This document shows positions 20,971-30,258 of a stretch of 64,000 nt of DNA, one piece after another. Origin of the DNA: Streptomyces sp. P3. GTDB taxonomy: Bacteria; Actinomycetota; Actinomycetes; Streptomycetales; Streptomycetaceae. The translations under genes and the position numbers were made by a program. The number at the start of each line of letters is the position of its first letter. Within the stretch, counting starts at the first letter, position 1. The DNA lies in assembly GCF_003032475.1 (NCBI RefSeq), contig NZ_CP028369.1, positions 4,216,001 to 4,280,000 of the forward strand, read 5' to 3'. The notes under the pieces are model-generated. The model saw nothing but the letters and a program-made list of their open reading frames with translations. It searched no databases and was not told the DNA's origin.

Positions 20971-21963
20971 TCAGGCGCGGGCGCGCAGCACCTCCGCCCG
21001 GCAGTCGTCCGGGGCGCCCCACGCCGTACGCAGCGCGCGGGCCTTGGTCAGCCACAGCGACAGGTCGTACTCCGCCGTGTAGCCGATCGCGCCGTGCAGC
21101 TGGAGCGCGGTGCGGGCGGTCGCGTACGCCGCCTCGCAGGCGCTCACCTTCGCCGCGGCCACGTCCGCCGGGGTCATCGTCACGGCTGCGCCCAGCACCA
21201 GGGGACGGGCGAACTCCAGCGCGATCTTGGCGTCCGCCAGCCGGTGCTTGACCGCCTGGAACGACCCGACGGGCACCCCGAACTGGACGCGCTGCCGCAC
21301 ATACCCCACCGTCCGGTCCAGCAGTGCGAGACCCACGCCCAGCGCCTGCGCGGCGGTGGCGAGACGGGCCCACAGCAGGGCGCCCTCCGCGGGCGGATCC
21401 GGGTCGAGGAGTTCACCGCCCGGCAGCAGCCGGGTGAGCCGTCGGGCCGGGTCCAGGGACGCGCGGACCGGGCCGTGTCCCGGGGCGAGCCGCAGCCCGT
21501 CCGCGGCCAGCACCAGCCGTGCCGCCGCCGCGTCGCCGTCCAGGGCGTACCCGCCCTCCCGCGCCAGCGTCGCCATCGACTCGCCCGAGGCCAGGCCCGG
21601 CAGGAACCGCCCGGCCGGCCCCGGAGCGCGCAGCGCCGCGGCCGCGGCCACCGTCTCCACCAGCGGGCCGGGCACCGCATACCGCCCCAACTCCACGAAG
21701 GCGACGGCCAGTTCCACGGGCCGCGGCCCCAGCCCTTCGTACGCCTGCGGGACCGCGAGCGCGAAGACGCCGGCCGCGGCGATCCGCGACCACAGCGCCC
21801 GCCCGGCCGTCCGCTCGCCCCGGCTCCAGTCGCGGATCACGGCCGGTGTGCCGGCCGCGGCCAGCATGGCGTGCAGCGACTCGGCGAAGGCCCGCTGCTC
21901 GGCGTCGAGGAGGAAGCGCGGCGCGGGCGCCTTCGGTGCGGGGACGTGCGGCGAGACGGTCAT
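20971..21963 (-). CDS. fadE32: Acyl-CoA dehydrogenase, small FadE32/FadE33-like subunit
   Basis: This 330-residue protein is a shortened acyl-CoA dehydrogenase, about the size of mycobacterial FadE32 and FadE33 (roughly 320 residues). C-terminal family motifs are visible: RVQFGVPVGSFQAVKHRLAD and QLHGAIGYTAEYDLSLWLTK. It starts at an ATG overlapping the stop of the larger dehydrogenase, and the two are likely to form a heteromeric enzyme, as described for steroid-catabolic FadE pairs. Its expected substrate is a CoA ester late in steroid C/D-ring breakdown. Which of FadE32 or FadE33 it corresponds to is uncertain. Confidence 0.78.
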   Translation of the reverse strand: MTVSPHVPAPKAPAPRFLLDAEQRAFAESLHAMLAAAGTPAVIRDWSRGERTAGRALWSRIAAAGVFALAVPQAYEGLGPRPVELAVAFVELGRYAVPGPLVETVAAAAALRAPGPAGRFLPGLASGESMATLAREGGYALDGDAAAARLVLAADGLRLAPGHGPVRASLDPARRLTRLLPGGELLDPDPPAEGALLWARLATAAQALGVGLALLDRTVGYVRQRVQFGVPVGSFQAVKHRLADAKIALEFARPLVLGAAVTMTPADVAAAKVSACEAAYATARTALQLHGAIGYTAEYDLSLWLTKARALRTAWGAPDDCRAEVLRARA

Positions 21964-23099
21964 CGGCGTCCCCTCGGCAGGCCGAGCAGGTGCTCGGCGA
22001 TGATGTCGCGCTGGATCTCGTTGGTGCCCGCGTAGATCGGCCCGGCGAGAGCGAAGACGTACCGCTGCGACCACTCCTCCTCGGCGAACTCGCCCTCCTC
22101 GCCGAGGAGATCCAGCGCCGTCTCGTGCAGGGCGATGTCGTACTCGGACCAGAAGACCTTGTTCAGGCTCGCCTCGGCGCCCACGCGCTCGCCGCCGAGG
22201 AACCGGGAAGCGGTCGCGAAGGTGGCCAACTGGTAGGCGCGGGCGCCGATCAGCGCGTCCGCGACCTGTGCCCGCGCGCCCTGCGGACCGCCCTGCGCCC
22301 GCCAGAGCGCGTGCAGCCGCTCCGCCGCGGCGAGGAAGCGGCCGGGGGAGCGCAGCGTCAGCCCGCGTTCGTCGGCCGCTGTCGCCATCGCGATCCGCCA
22401 GCCCTGGCCCGGCTCGCCGATCACGTCCTCGTCCGCCACGAACACCTCGTCCAGGAACAGTTCGGCGAACGCCGGCTTCCCGTCGAGACGGCCGATCGGG
22501 CGGACGGTGACGCCCTCGGCCCGCAGGTCGAACATGACGTAGGTGAGCCCCTGATGGGGTTTCGGCGCCTCGGCGTCACTGCGGAACAGACCGAAGGCGC
22601 GGTCGGCGAAGGCCGCGCGCGAGGACCACGTCTTCTGACCGCTGAGCCGCCAGCCGCCGGGGACCCGCACCGCCCGGGCCCGCAACGAGGCCAGGTCCGA
22701 ACCGGCCTCCGGCTCCGACCAGGCCTGCGCCCAGATGGTCTCGCCGCACGCCATCGCGGGCAGCACACGCGCGCGCTGCTGCTCGGTGCCGTGCTCGAAC
22801 AGGGTCGGCGCGAGGAGGCTCACGCCGTTCTGGCCGACCCGGCCCGGCGCGCCCGCCGCGTAGTACTCCTCCTCGAAGAGCAGCCAGCGCATGAGACCGC
22901 ACTCCCGTCCGCCGTACCGCCTCGGCCAGTTCACCGCCGACCAGCCGCCCGAGGCCAGTTCGGCCTCCCAGGCGCGATGCGCGGCGAAGCCCTCGGCGGT
23001 CTCCAGCGAGGGCAGCGGCTCGGGCGGCACATGCGCGTGCAGCCATTCCCGGGCCTCGGCGCGGAACGCCTCGTCGGCGGGGGAGTGCGTGAGATCCAC
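21960..23099 (-). CDS. fadE31: Acyl-CoA dehydrogenase, FadE31-like
   Basis: This 379-residue flavoenzyme oxidises acyl-CoA to enoyl-CoA. Motifs include WAQAWSEPEAGSDLASLRAR for FAD/substrate binding, GQKTWSSRAAFADRAFGLF, and the C-terminal PIYAGTNEIQRDIIAEHLLG. The sequence agrees closely with my recollection of mycobacterial FadE31 of the KstR2 regulon. I use the GTG at 23099 because TAGGAGAG lies 5 nt upstream and the next residues (DLTHSPADEAFRAEAREWL) begin the family. It is first in a two-gene minus-strand operon driven from the KstR2-like box at 23143-23156. Confidence 0.82.
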   Translation of the reverse strand: MDLTHSPADEAFRAEAREWLHAHVPPEPLPSLETAEGFAAHRAWEAELASGGWSAVNWPRRYGGRECGLMRWLLFEEEYYAAGAPGRVGQNGVSLLAPTLFEHGTEQQRARVLPAMACGETIWAQAWSEPEAGSDLASLRARAVRVPGGWRLSGQKTWSSRAAFADRAFGLFRSDAEAPKPHQGLTYVMFDLRAEGVTVRPIGRLDGKPAFAELFLDEVFVADEDVIGEPGQGWRIAMATAADERGLTLRSPGRFLAAAERLHALWRAQGGPQGARAQVADALIGARAYQLATFATASRFLGGERVGAEASLNKVFWSEYDIALHETALDLLGEEGEFAEEEWSQRYVFALAGPIYAGTNEIQRDIIAEHLLGLPRGRR

Positions 23100-23142
23100 G
23101 GGCGCTCTCCTACGGGTGCATTTCGCGGGACCGTTCTTCCCT

Positions 23143-23156
23143 AACAAGTGTTTGGT
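23143..23156. promoter_or_regulatory. KstR2-box-like operator between the fadE and SDR-kstR2-fadA6 operons
   Basis: AACAAGTGTTTGGT matches the mycobacterial KstR2 motif AnCAAGnnCTTGnT at nine of ten fixed positions. It lies 44 bp before the minus-strand fadE operon and 17 bp before the plus-strand SDR-kstR2-fadA6 operon. A -10-like TAGGTT overlaps its right end (23156-23161). The site shares its core with 29387-29400. Confidence 0.65.
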
Positions 23157-23172
23157 AGGTTAGCGTGGCTCC

Positions 23173-23961
23173 ATGACAGGCGTCGAGAGTCCGGCATACG
23201 TGCCCGGTCACGGGCTGCTCAGGGGGCGCACCGCCGTCGTCACGGCCGCGGCCGGGGCCGGCATCGGCCAAGCCGTCGCACGGCGCTTCCTGGAAGAAGG
23301 GGCGCGCGTGCTGATCAGCGACGCCCACGCCCGGCGGCTCAAAGCCCACGAGAGCGCGCTGGCCGAGGAGTTCGGGCCGGCGTCGGTGGCGGCCCTGCCC
23401 TGTGACGTCACCGACGAGGACCAGGTGCGGGCTCTGTTCGACGCCGCCGCCGACGCCCACGGCAGGCTGGACATCGTCGTCAACAACGCCGGCCTCGGCG
23501 GCACCGCCCACCTCGCGGACATGACGGACGACCAGTGGAACCGCGTCCTCGACGTCACACTGAACGGCACCTTCCGCTGCACCCGGGCCGCCCTGCGGCG
23601 GATGCGCGACACCGGCGGCGGCGTCATCGTCAACAACGCCTCCGTCGTCGGCTGGCGCGCCCAGGCCGGGCAGGCGCACTACGCGGCGGCGAAAGCGGGC
23701 GTGATGGCACTGACCCGCTGCGCGGCGATCGAGGCCGCCGCCTGCGGCGTACGGGTCAACGCCGTCTCACCCAGCCTCGCCATGCACCCGCACCTGGTGA
23801 AGGTCACCTCCGCCGAACTGCTGGAGGAGCTCACCGCACGCGAGGCCTTCGGACGGTACGCCGAGCCCTGGGAGGTCGCCAACGTGATCGTGTTCCTGGC
23901 GTCCGGCTACTCCTCGTACATGACCGGCGAAGTGGTCTCCGTCAGCGGCCAGCATCCCTAG
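23173..23961 (+). CDS. Short-chain dehydrogenase/reductase of the steroid C/D-ring cluster
   Basis: This 262-residue SDR has the nucleotide-binding motif TAAAGAGIGQAVARRFLEEG, the NNAG motif, and the catalytic Ser plus YAAAK (HYAAAKAGVMALTRC). It lies directly upstream of kstR2 and fadA6 in one operon. By position it could act as the beta-hydroxyacyl-CoA dehydrogenase of HIP side-chain oxidation (IpdF role), but orthology to IpdF is not certain. There is no clear ribosome-binding site, so the mRNA may have a very short leader. Confidence 0.82.
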   Translation: MTGVESPAYVPGHGLLRGRTAVVTAAAGAGIGQAVARRFLEEGARVLISDAHARRLKAHESALAEEFGPASVAALPCDVTDEDQVRALFDAAADAHGRLDIVVNNAGLGGTAHLADMTDDQWNRVLDVTLNGTFRCTRAALRRMRDTGGGVIVNNASVVGWRAQAGQAHYAAAKAGVMALTRCAAIEAAACGVRVNAVSPSLAMHPHLVKVTSAELLEELTAREAFGRYAEPWEVANVIVFLASGYSSYMTGEVVSVSGQHP

Positions 23962-23976
23962 GACGACAATGGACGC

Positions 23977-24615
23977 GTGCCTCCTACGAAGCCTTCCGCC
24001 CAGCCTGCTGCGAAGAAGAAGCCCCAGGTGACCGCCGCGCCCGCCCGGCGCCGCGAACTCCTCGAGACCGCTGCCGAGGTCTTCGCCGAGCAGGGCTACA
24101 ACGCCACCACCGTGCGCAAGATCGCGGACCACGCGGGCATGCTCGCGGGCAGCCTCTACTACCACTTCGACTCCAAGGAGTCGATGCTCGAGGAGATCCT
24201 GCGCAGCTTCCTCGACGAACTGTGGGACGGCTACGACACCGTCCTGGCGGCCCCGCTGGGCCCCCGCGAGACCCTCGAGGCCCTGGTCACCGAGTCGTTC
24301 AGGGAGATCGACCGGCACCGTGCCGCCGTCGCGATCTACCAGAAGGAGAGCAGGCAGCTGGTGGCGCAGGAACGGTTCGCGTTCCTCGCCGACTCCCAGC
24401 GCAGATTCGAGACGGCGTGGCTCTCCACGCTGGAACGCGGCGTCGCAGCCCGGGTCTTCCGGGCCGATCTCGACGTCCGTCTCACCTACCGGTTCGTCCG
24501 CGACACGGTGTGGGTCGCCGCGTCCTGGTACCGGCCCGGCGGGCAGCACAGCCCGGAGGAGATCGCCCGCCAGTACCTGTCGATGGTGCTGGACGGCATC
24601 GCCGTCCGTGAATAG
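23977..24615 (+). CDS. kstR2: TetR-family repressor KstR2
   Basis: This 212-residue regulator closely resembles mycobacterial KstR2, which represses HIP catabolism genes and releases DNA on binding HIP-CoA. The HTH segment is RRELLETAAEVFAEQGYNAT, then TTVRKIADHAG and LAGSLYYHFDSKESM. The C-terminal block WYRPGGQHSPEEIARQYLSM is shared with KstR2 as I recall it. It starts at GTG 23977, 15 bp after the SDR stop. The KstR2-like boxes at 23143 and 29387 would give autoregulation and control of the whole cluster. Confidence 0.83.
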   Translation: MPPTKPSAQPAAKKKPQVTAAPARRRELLETAAEVFAEQGYNATTVRKIADHAGMLAGSLYYHFDSKESMLEEILRSFLDELWDGYDTVLAAPLGPRETLEALVTESFREIDRHRAAVAIYQKESRQLVAQERFAFLADSQRRFETAWLSTLERGVAARVFRADLDVRLTYRFVRDTVWVAASWYRPGGQHSPEEIARQYLSMVLDGIAVRE

Positions 24616-24650
24616 TCCACTGACGTGCCCCTTTGCATGAGGGAGTTGCC

Positions 24651-25808
<1,158 letters not shown>

Positions 25809-25826
25809 CGGGAAACGCGGGTTCCC

Positions 25827-25854
25827 AGCCGTACGGCGACCCGGCCGTACGGCT
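25827..25854. terminator. Bidirectional hairpin between fadA6 and ipdC
   Basis: AGCCGTACGG (25827-25836) and CCGTACGGCT (25845-25854) form a perfect 10-bp stem with an 8-nt loop, between convergent operons. Confidence 0.65.
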
Positions 25855-25991
25855 GACCCGGCGGCACGGCCGCCCCAGTGGCACGGATCGTGCCGAGCGG
25901 CGAGGCTGTTTGGCGCACCGAGGCGGTCCGAGAGCGGTAAGGCCGTACCGGTAGGTGCGCAGGTGCGGGGGACGGGCCGGCGCGCCGGTCC

Positions 25992-27047
25992 TCACGTCCC
26001 TTTGAGCCGGTCCAGGGCGGCCAGCACGTCCTGCGCCTCCTTCATGATCCGCTCGACCAGCTCCGCGCACGACGGCAGGTCGTCGATCACCCCGGCGACC
26101 TGCCCGGCGGCCATCACGCCCGCCTCCGGGCGGCCCTCCACCATCGCGGACCTCAGCAGCATCGGTGTGTTCGCGGCCAGCAGCACCTGACTCCAGGCGA
26201 GGTCCTTGCCGTGGCGCAGCGCCAGGCCGTCGCGGACCATCTGCCGCCAGGTGAGCCCGGACAGCCTGCGCAGGCCGGCCGCGTGACGCGCTGCCCGCAG
26301 CAACGCCCTGCCCCGGCCCGCGTCCTCCAGGCCGTCTACCAGCGGCGTGCGCAGCATGCGGTGCGGAAGACCGTCCACGGCCCGGGTGACGGTGACGTCC
26401 CGTACCGTCGCCGCCAGATACCGCGCCTTCACCGCCTCGGGGACCGGCGAGTCCGAGGTGAGCAGGAACCGCGTGCCCATCGCGACGCCGGCCGCCCCGT
26501 ACGCCAGCGCGGCCGCCAGACCCCGCCCGTCGAAGAAGCCGCCCGCCGCCACGACGGGGACGTCCACCGCGTCCACCACCTGGGGAAGCAGAACCGTCGT
26601 CGCCACCTCACCGGTGTGGCCGCCGCCCTCGCCGCCCTGCACGATCACCGCGTCCGCGCCCCACGCCGCCACCTTCTCCGCGTGCCGGCGGGCCCCTACG
26701 GACGGGACGACGACGACCCCCGCCTCCTTGAGCCCGGCGATCAGCTCGGCGGAGGGGGCGAGCGCGAACGACGCGACCCGCACCCCCTCGTCGACGATGA
26801 TCCGCACCCGGTCGCCGGCGTCCGCCGCGTCGGCCCGCAGGTTGACGCCGAACGGCGCGTCCGTGCGCGCCTTCACCTCGCGCACCGCCGACCGCAGCTG
26901 GTCGAGGGTCATCGTCGCCGAGGCCAGGACGCCCAGCGCCCCCGCGTCCGCCGTCGCCGACACCAGCCGCGGGCCCGCCACCCATCCCATGCCGGTCTGC
27001 ACGATCGGGTGACGGACCCCGACCAGCCGGGTGAACGCCGTCTCCAT
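25992..27047 (-). CDS. ipdC: IpdC-like flavin oxidoreductase (nitronate monooxygenase family)
   Basis: This 351-residue FMN-dependent TIM-barrel protein resembles 2-nitropropane dioxygenases. Motifs include HPIVQTGMGWVAGPRLVSAT, QGGEGGGHTGEVATTVLLPQ and AAGGFFDGRGLAAALAYGAA with GVAMGTRFL. In mycobacteria the IpdC homologue (Rv3553) is an oxidoreductase acting on a hydroxylated bicyclic CoA ester during HIP catabolism. It is the last gene of the echA20-ipdA-ipdB-ipdC operon and overlaps ipdB by one base (TGATG). Confidence 0.85.
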   Translation of the reverse strand: METAFTRLVGVRHPIVQTGMGWVAGPRLVSATADAGALGVLASATMTLDQLRSAVREVKARTDAPFGVNLRADAADAGDRVRIIVDEGVRVASFALAPSAELIAGLKEAGVVVVPSVGARRHAEKVAAWGADAVIVQGGEGGGHTGEVATTVLLPQVVDAVDVPVVAAGGFFDGRGLAAALAYGAAGVAMGTRFLLTSDSPVPEAVKARYLAATVRDVTVTRAVDGLPHRMLRTPLVDGLEDAGRGRALLRAARHAAGLRRLSGLTWRQMVRDGLALRHGKDLAWSQVLLAANTPMLLRSAMVEGRPEAGVMAAGQVAGVIDDLPSCAELVERIMKEAQDVLAALDRLKGT

Positions 27048-27766
27048 CAGGCCGGCACCTCCCGGCCCCGGGCGCCCTCCGGGTCGATCACCTCACGGAT
27101 CAGCCGCAGCTCCGCCGTGGTCGGCTCACGGGTGTACGGCACCTCGTCCGGGGCGGCCAGCTCGAACCCCGTCGCCTCCCGGACCTGCTCCACGCTCACC
27201 CCGGGGTGCAGCGAGGCCAGCCGCATCGACCGGTCGGGCGTGGCGAAGTCGAAGACACCGAGGTCGGAGACGACCCGCGGGATGCGGTGGTGCCGGGCGC
27301 CGGCCGCACGGTCGTACCCGACGCCGCACACCATGTCGACCTTCGCGACGAAGACCCGCCGGGAGTGCCTCGGGATCCAGTAACTCGTCGGATTGTTCAG
27401 GGTGTTGACGGGCGCGCCGCGCACTCCGAGGAGCTGGCGCACCGGCTTCGCCCAGTCGCCGACGCAGGAGATGTTCTGGTTGCCGTACCGGTCGATCTGG
27501 CTCGCGCCCATCATCACGTGCCGGCGGCCGCCGGTGACCAGCTCCAGATGCTGCCGGTAGGGCAGCCAGCCCTCCGTCGTCCCGTCCGGGCGCACGATCA
27601 GCGCCTCGCCGTCGGTCAGCAGGAGATCCGGCGAGAAGGTGAGCCGGGCGAGCCGGGCGCCCACCGAGGGGATCACCCCCATGGGGCTCGCCAGGATCTC
27701 GCCGCCGCCCCGCCAGGCCTCGGCGCAGGCGATCACGCAGTACTCGGCACGCGTGGTCCCGCTCAT
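27047..27766 (-). CDS. ipdB: IpdB, beta subunit of the COCHEA-CoA ring-cleaving hydrolase
   Basis: This 239-residue protein is a class I CoA-transferase-fold subunit matching IpdB. Visible segments are EYCVIACAEAWRGGGEILAS, LTDGEALIVR, GGRRHVMMGASQIDRYGNQN and GVGYDRAAGARHHRIPRVVS. With IpdA it forms the enzyme that hydrolytically opens the last steroid ring in M. tuberculosis. It starts at ATG 27766, which overlaps the ipdA stop (ATGA), consistent with 1:1 synthesis. Confidence 0.87.
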   Translation of the reverse strand: MSGTTRAEYCVIACAEAWRGGGEILASPMGVIPSVGARLARLTFSPDLLLTDGEALIVRPDGTTEGWLPYRQHLELVTGGRRHVMMGASQIDRYGNQNISCVGDWAKPVRQLLGVRGAPVNTLNNPTSYWIPRHSRRVFVAKVDMVCGVGYDRAAGARHHRIPRVVSDLGVFDFATPDRSMRLASLHPGVSVEQVREATGFELAAPDEVPYTREPTTAELRLIREVIDPEGARGREVPA

Positions 27767-28599
27767 GAGTCCTCCCCGACCGCCGACCGGTACGCCTGTT
27801 CGTCCCCGGCGAGGTAGCGGGCCGCGAACTGTGCCCACGGCGTCGTCGCGTACCGCTTCTGGAACGCCTCGTCCCGGCCGTAGTCGGGAGCGCAGGACGT
27901 GAAGTGCGCCCCGTTCGGGGCCTCCACCACCCCCGTCACGGTGTGCCGCTTGATCAGCAGCGACTGCGGCGGCGCCTCCTTCGTCAGCTCGGCCGTGTCG
28001 ACGACGCGTTCGCAGCTGACGTACGCGGTGTCCGCCGCCTCGCAGAACAGGTCGTCGAAGTACGGGTCCGGACCCAGGTACTGGCCGTTGCCCAGCCGGT
28101 CGGCCCGGTTGACGTGCACCAGCGCCGCGTCCAGCCGCAGGGCGGGCATGGCCACGAACGTCTCCCCGTCCTCGTACGGCGACGTCACCGTCCGCAGACC
28201 GGGGTTGACCCGCATCACGTCCGAGCCGAGGCCCGCCCGCACCGGCAGGAACGGCAGCCGGTGCGCCGCCGCGCGCAGCCCCCACAGGAACATCGCCTCG
28301 TCGACCTCCGTCAGCTCCAGCGCGCCGCGCTCGCGGGCCGCCCGGTAGTGCGGCTCCAGCGGGATCGAGTCCAAGGTGGCGAACGCGGCGACCAGCCTGC
28401 GGATCCGCCCTGCCGCCGCCAGCATCCCGACGTCCGGACCGCCGTACGAGACCACGGTGAGGTCGGTGACCTCCGACCGCAGCAGCGCCCGCACCAGCGC
28501 CATCGGCTTGCGGCGCGAACCCCAGCCGCCGATGCCGAGGGTCATACCGCTCTCCAGGCGGGAGACGGCCTCCTCGGCGCTCATCGTCTTGTCACTCAC
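27763..28599 (-). CDS. ipdA: IpdA, alpha subunit of the COCHEA-CoA ring-cleaving hydrolase
   Basis: This 278-residue CoA-transferase-fold protein aligns from memory with M. tuberculosis IpdA (Rv3551): GMTLGIGGWGSRRKPMALVR, VVSYGGPDVGML, PALRLDAALVHVN, GPDPYFDDLFCEAA and VEAPNGAHFTSCAPDYGRDE. The acidic EVDEAM segment (E98-E101) corresponds to the region holding the catalytic glutamate described for IpdA, with Glu101 the likely residue. I use GTG 28599 because GGGAGGAG lies upstream; it overlaps echA20 by 8 bp. Confidence 0.88.
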   Translation of the reverse strand: MSDKTMSAEEAVSRLESGMTLGIGGWGSRRKPMALVRALLRSEVTDLTVVSYGGPDVGMLAAAGRIRRLVAAFATLDSIPLEPHYRAARERGALELTEVDEAMFLWGLRAAAHRLPFLPVRAGLGSDVMRVNPGLRTVTSPYEDGETFVAMPALRLDAALVHVNRADRLGNGQYLGPDPYFDDLFCEAADTAYVSCERVVDTAELTKEAPPQSLLIKRHTVTGVVEAPNGAHFTSCAPDYGRDEAFQKRYATTPWAQFAARYLAGDEQAYRSAVGEDS

Positions 28600-29365
28600 C
28601 CGAGCTCTCCTCCCGTGCGACCCTGCCGAAGGCGTCCCGGACCCGGTCGGCCACTCCGCCGACGCTCGCCTCGTAGGTGAATCCCTGCTCGAAGCGGTAA
28701 CTGCGACGCACGTCGACCGGATCGATGCCGTTGATGGCGGCCTTGGCCAGACGCACCAGCTCGCCGTCCTTCGCGGCGATCTCGCCGGCCACCTCCAGCG
28801 CGGCCGCGCGCAGTTCACCGGGCGGCGTCACCCGCCACACCGAGCCGTGCCCGTGCAGTTCGGCCGCCGTGACCGTGCGCGAGGTGTAGTAGAGGGCCCG
28901 CAGCAGATGCTGGGGCACCAGCCGGGCCAGATGGGTGGCCGCGCCCAGCGCGCCCCGGTCCAGCTCGGGCAGCCCGAACACGGCGTCCTCGCTCGCCACG
29001 ATCACGTCCGCGTTCCCCGCGAGGCCGACACCGCCGCCCAGACAGAACCCCTGGACGGCCGCCACGACGGGGACCTCGCACTCGTACACCGCCGCGAACG
29101 CCTCGAAGCAGCCGCGGTTGGCGCCGATCAGCGCACCCGCCCCCTGCGCCTGGATCTCCTTGATGTCGACGCCCGCGTTGAAGCCGCGCCCCTCGGCGGC
29201 CAGCACCACGCACCGCGTGGCCGGATCGCGGCCGGCCGCGCGCACGGCGTCGGCCAGCGCGAACCAGCCGTTCACCGGCAGGGCGTTCACCGGCGGGAAG
29301 TCGACCGTGACGAGCGCGATTCCCTTTTCCGCCCCCTTTTCCGGGGACGAGGTGGAGACACCCAT
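28592..29365 (-). CDS. echA20: EchA20-like ring-D hydrolase (crotonase family)
   Basis: This 257-residue crotonase-fold protein matches EchA20 (Rv3550), which opens steroid ring D during HIP-CoA catabolism. Recognisable segments are DFPPVNALPVNGWFALADAV, GRGFNAGVDIKEIQAQGAG with the first oxyanion-hole residues, GFCLGGGVGLAGNADVIVAS with the second, and the C-terminal RRSYRFEQGFTYE. It is the first gene of the echA20-ipdABC operon, 55 bp from the divergent SDR gene, with a KstR2-like palindrome between them. Confidence 0.88.
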   Translation of the reverse strand: MGVSTSSPEKGAEKGIALVTVDFPPVNALPVNGWFALADAVRAAGRDPATRCVVLAAEGRGFNAGVDIKEIQAQGAGALIGANRGCFEAFAAVYECEVPVVAAVQGFCLGGGVGLAGNADVIVASEDAVFGLPELDRGALGAATHLARLVPQHLLRALYYTSRTVTAAELHGHGSVWRVTPPGELRAAALEVAGEIAAKDGELVRLAKAAINGIDPVDVRRSYRFEQGFTYEASVGGVADRVRDAFGRVAREESSGE

Positions 29366-29375
29366 GGAAGCATCA

Positions 29376-29415
29376 GCTACCTTTCCACCAAACGTTTGTT
29401 AGGTGGAAAGGTAGC
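29376..29415. promoter_or_regulatory. 40-bp palindromic operator holding a KstR2-like box
   Basis: Perfect 14-bp arms GCTACCTTTCCACC (29376-29389) and GGTGGAAAGGTAGC (29402-29415) flank 12 bp. The core ACCAAACGTTTGTT (29387-29400) matches the KstR2 motif at eight of ten fixed positions and shares its sequence with the box at 23143-23156. It sits between echA20 and the divergent SDR gene and probably controls both. Confidence 0.68.
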
Positions 29416-29420
29416 AGCCG

Positions 29421-30161
29421 ATGAAGCTGGACGGGAAGGTCGCCGTAGTCACCGGCGGCACCCGCGGAGTGGGCGCCGGGATCGCGCGCTCCCTCACGCG
29501 CGCCGGCGCAGAGGTCGTCGTCTGCGCCCGCAGGCCCCCCGACACCCCGATCCCCGGAACCCGGTTCACATCGCTCGACGTACGGGACGCCGACGCCGTA
29601 CGCACCCTCTTCGCCGGGCTGCCCCGGCTCGACGTCCTCGTCAACAACGCGGGAGGCGCCCCCTACCGGCCACTCGCCGAGGCCGACGCGCACCGCCACA
29701 CGCGCGTGATCGAGCTCAACCTCCTCGCCCCACTCACGGTGTCCCTCGCCGCCCACGACCACCTCAGGCGCGCACGGGGCTCCATCGTGATGATCGGCAG
29801 CGTCAGCGGCACCCGCCCCTCACCCGGCACCGCCGCCTACGGCGCGGCCAAGGCCGGCCTGGAGAACCTCGCACGGTCCATGGCCGTCGAGTGGGCACCG
29901 GAGATCCGCGTGAACACCCTGGTCGTCGGCATGGTCCACACCGAGCGCACCCACCTCCACTACGGCGACGACGACGGCGTCGAGGCCGTCGCCCGCACCG
30001 TCCCCCTGGGCCGCCTCGCCCTCCCCGACGACGTGGGCGACGCGGCCGCCTTCCTTGCCTCCGACGCGGCCGCCTACATCAGCGGAGCCAGCCTCCTCCT
30101 GCACGGCGGAGGCGAACGGCCCGCCTTCCTCGACGCCGCGACCGCCGACAAGACGACCTGA
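29421..30161 (+). CDS. Short-chain dehydrogenase/reductase (Rv3549c-like)
   Basis: This 246-residue SDR has TGGTRGVGAGIARSLTRAG at the cofactor site, VLVNNAGGAP, and the catalytic Ser-Tyr-Lys in GSVSGTRPSPGTAAYGAAKA. It is divergent from echA20, the position of the SDR gene Rv3549c next to echA20 in M. tuberculosis. Its substrate is unknown but probably a hydroxyacyl-CoA of the HIP pathway. An AAGG ribosome-binding site lies inside the right arm of the operator palindrome. Confidence 0.82.
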   Translation: MKLDGKVAVVTGGTRGVGAGIARSLTRAGAEVVVCARRPPDTPIPGTRFTSLDVRDADAVRTLFAGLPRLDVLVNNAGGAPYRPLAEADAHRHTRVIELNLLAPLTVSLAAHDHLRRARGSIVMIGSVSGTRPSPGTAAYGAAKAGLENLARSMAVEWAPEIRVNTLVVGMVHTERTHLHYGDDDGVEAVARTVPLGRLALPDDVGDAAAFLASDAAAYISGASLLLHGGGERPAFLDAATADKTT

Positions 30162-30191
30162 CACGACTCCGACGCGGCCTGAAGGACCGGA

Positions 30192-30245
30192 GAGACGTGA
30201 GAGACGTGAGAGATGTGAGAGACGTGAGAGACGTGAGAGACGTGA
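30192..30245. repeat. Nonamer tandem repeat (6 copies of GAGACGTGA)
   Basis: Six 9-bp units, one with a single mismatch (30210-30218), fill the space between the two SDR genes. The repeat ends next to the GAGGAG ribosome-binding site of the second SDR. Confidence 0.88.
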
Positions 30246-30258
30246 GAGGAGACCCCCG

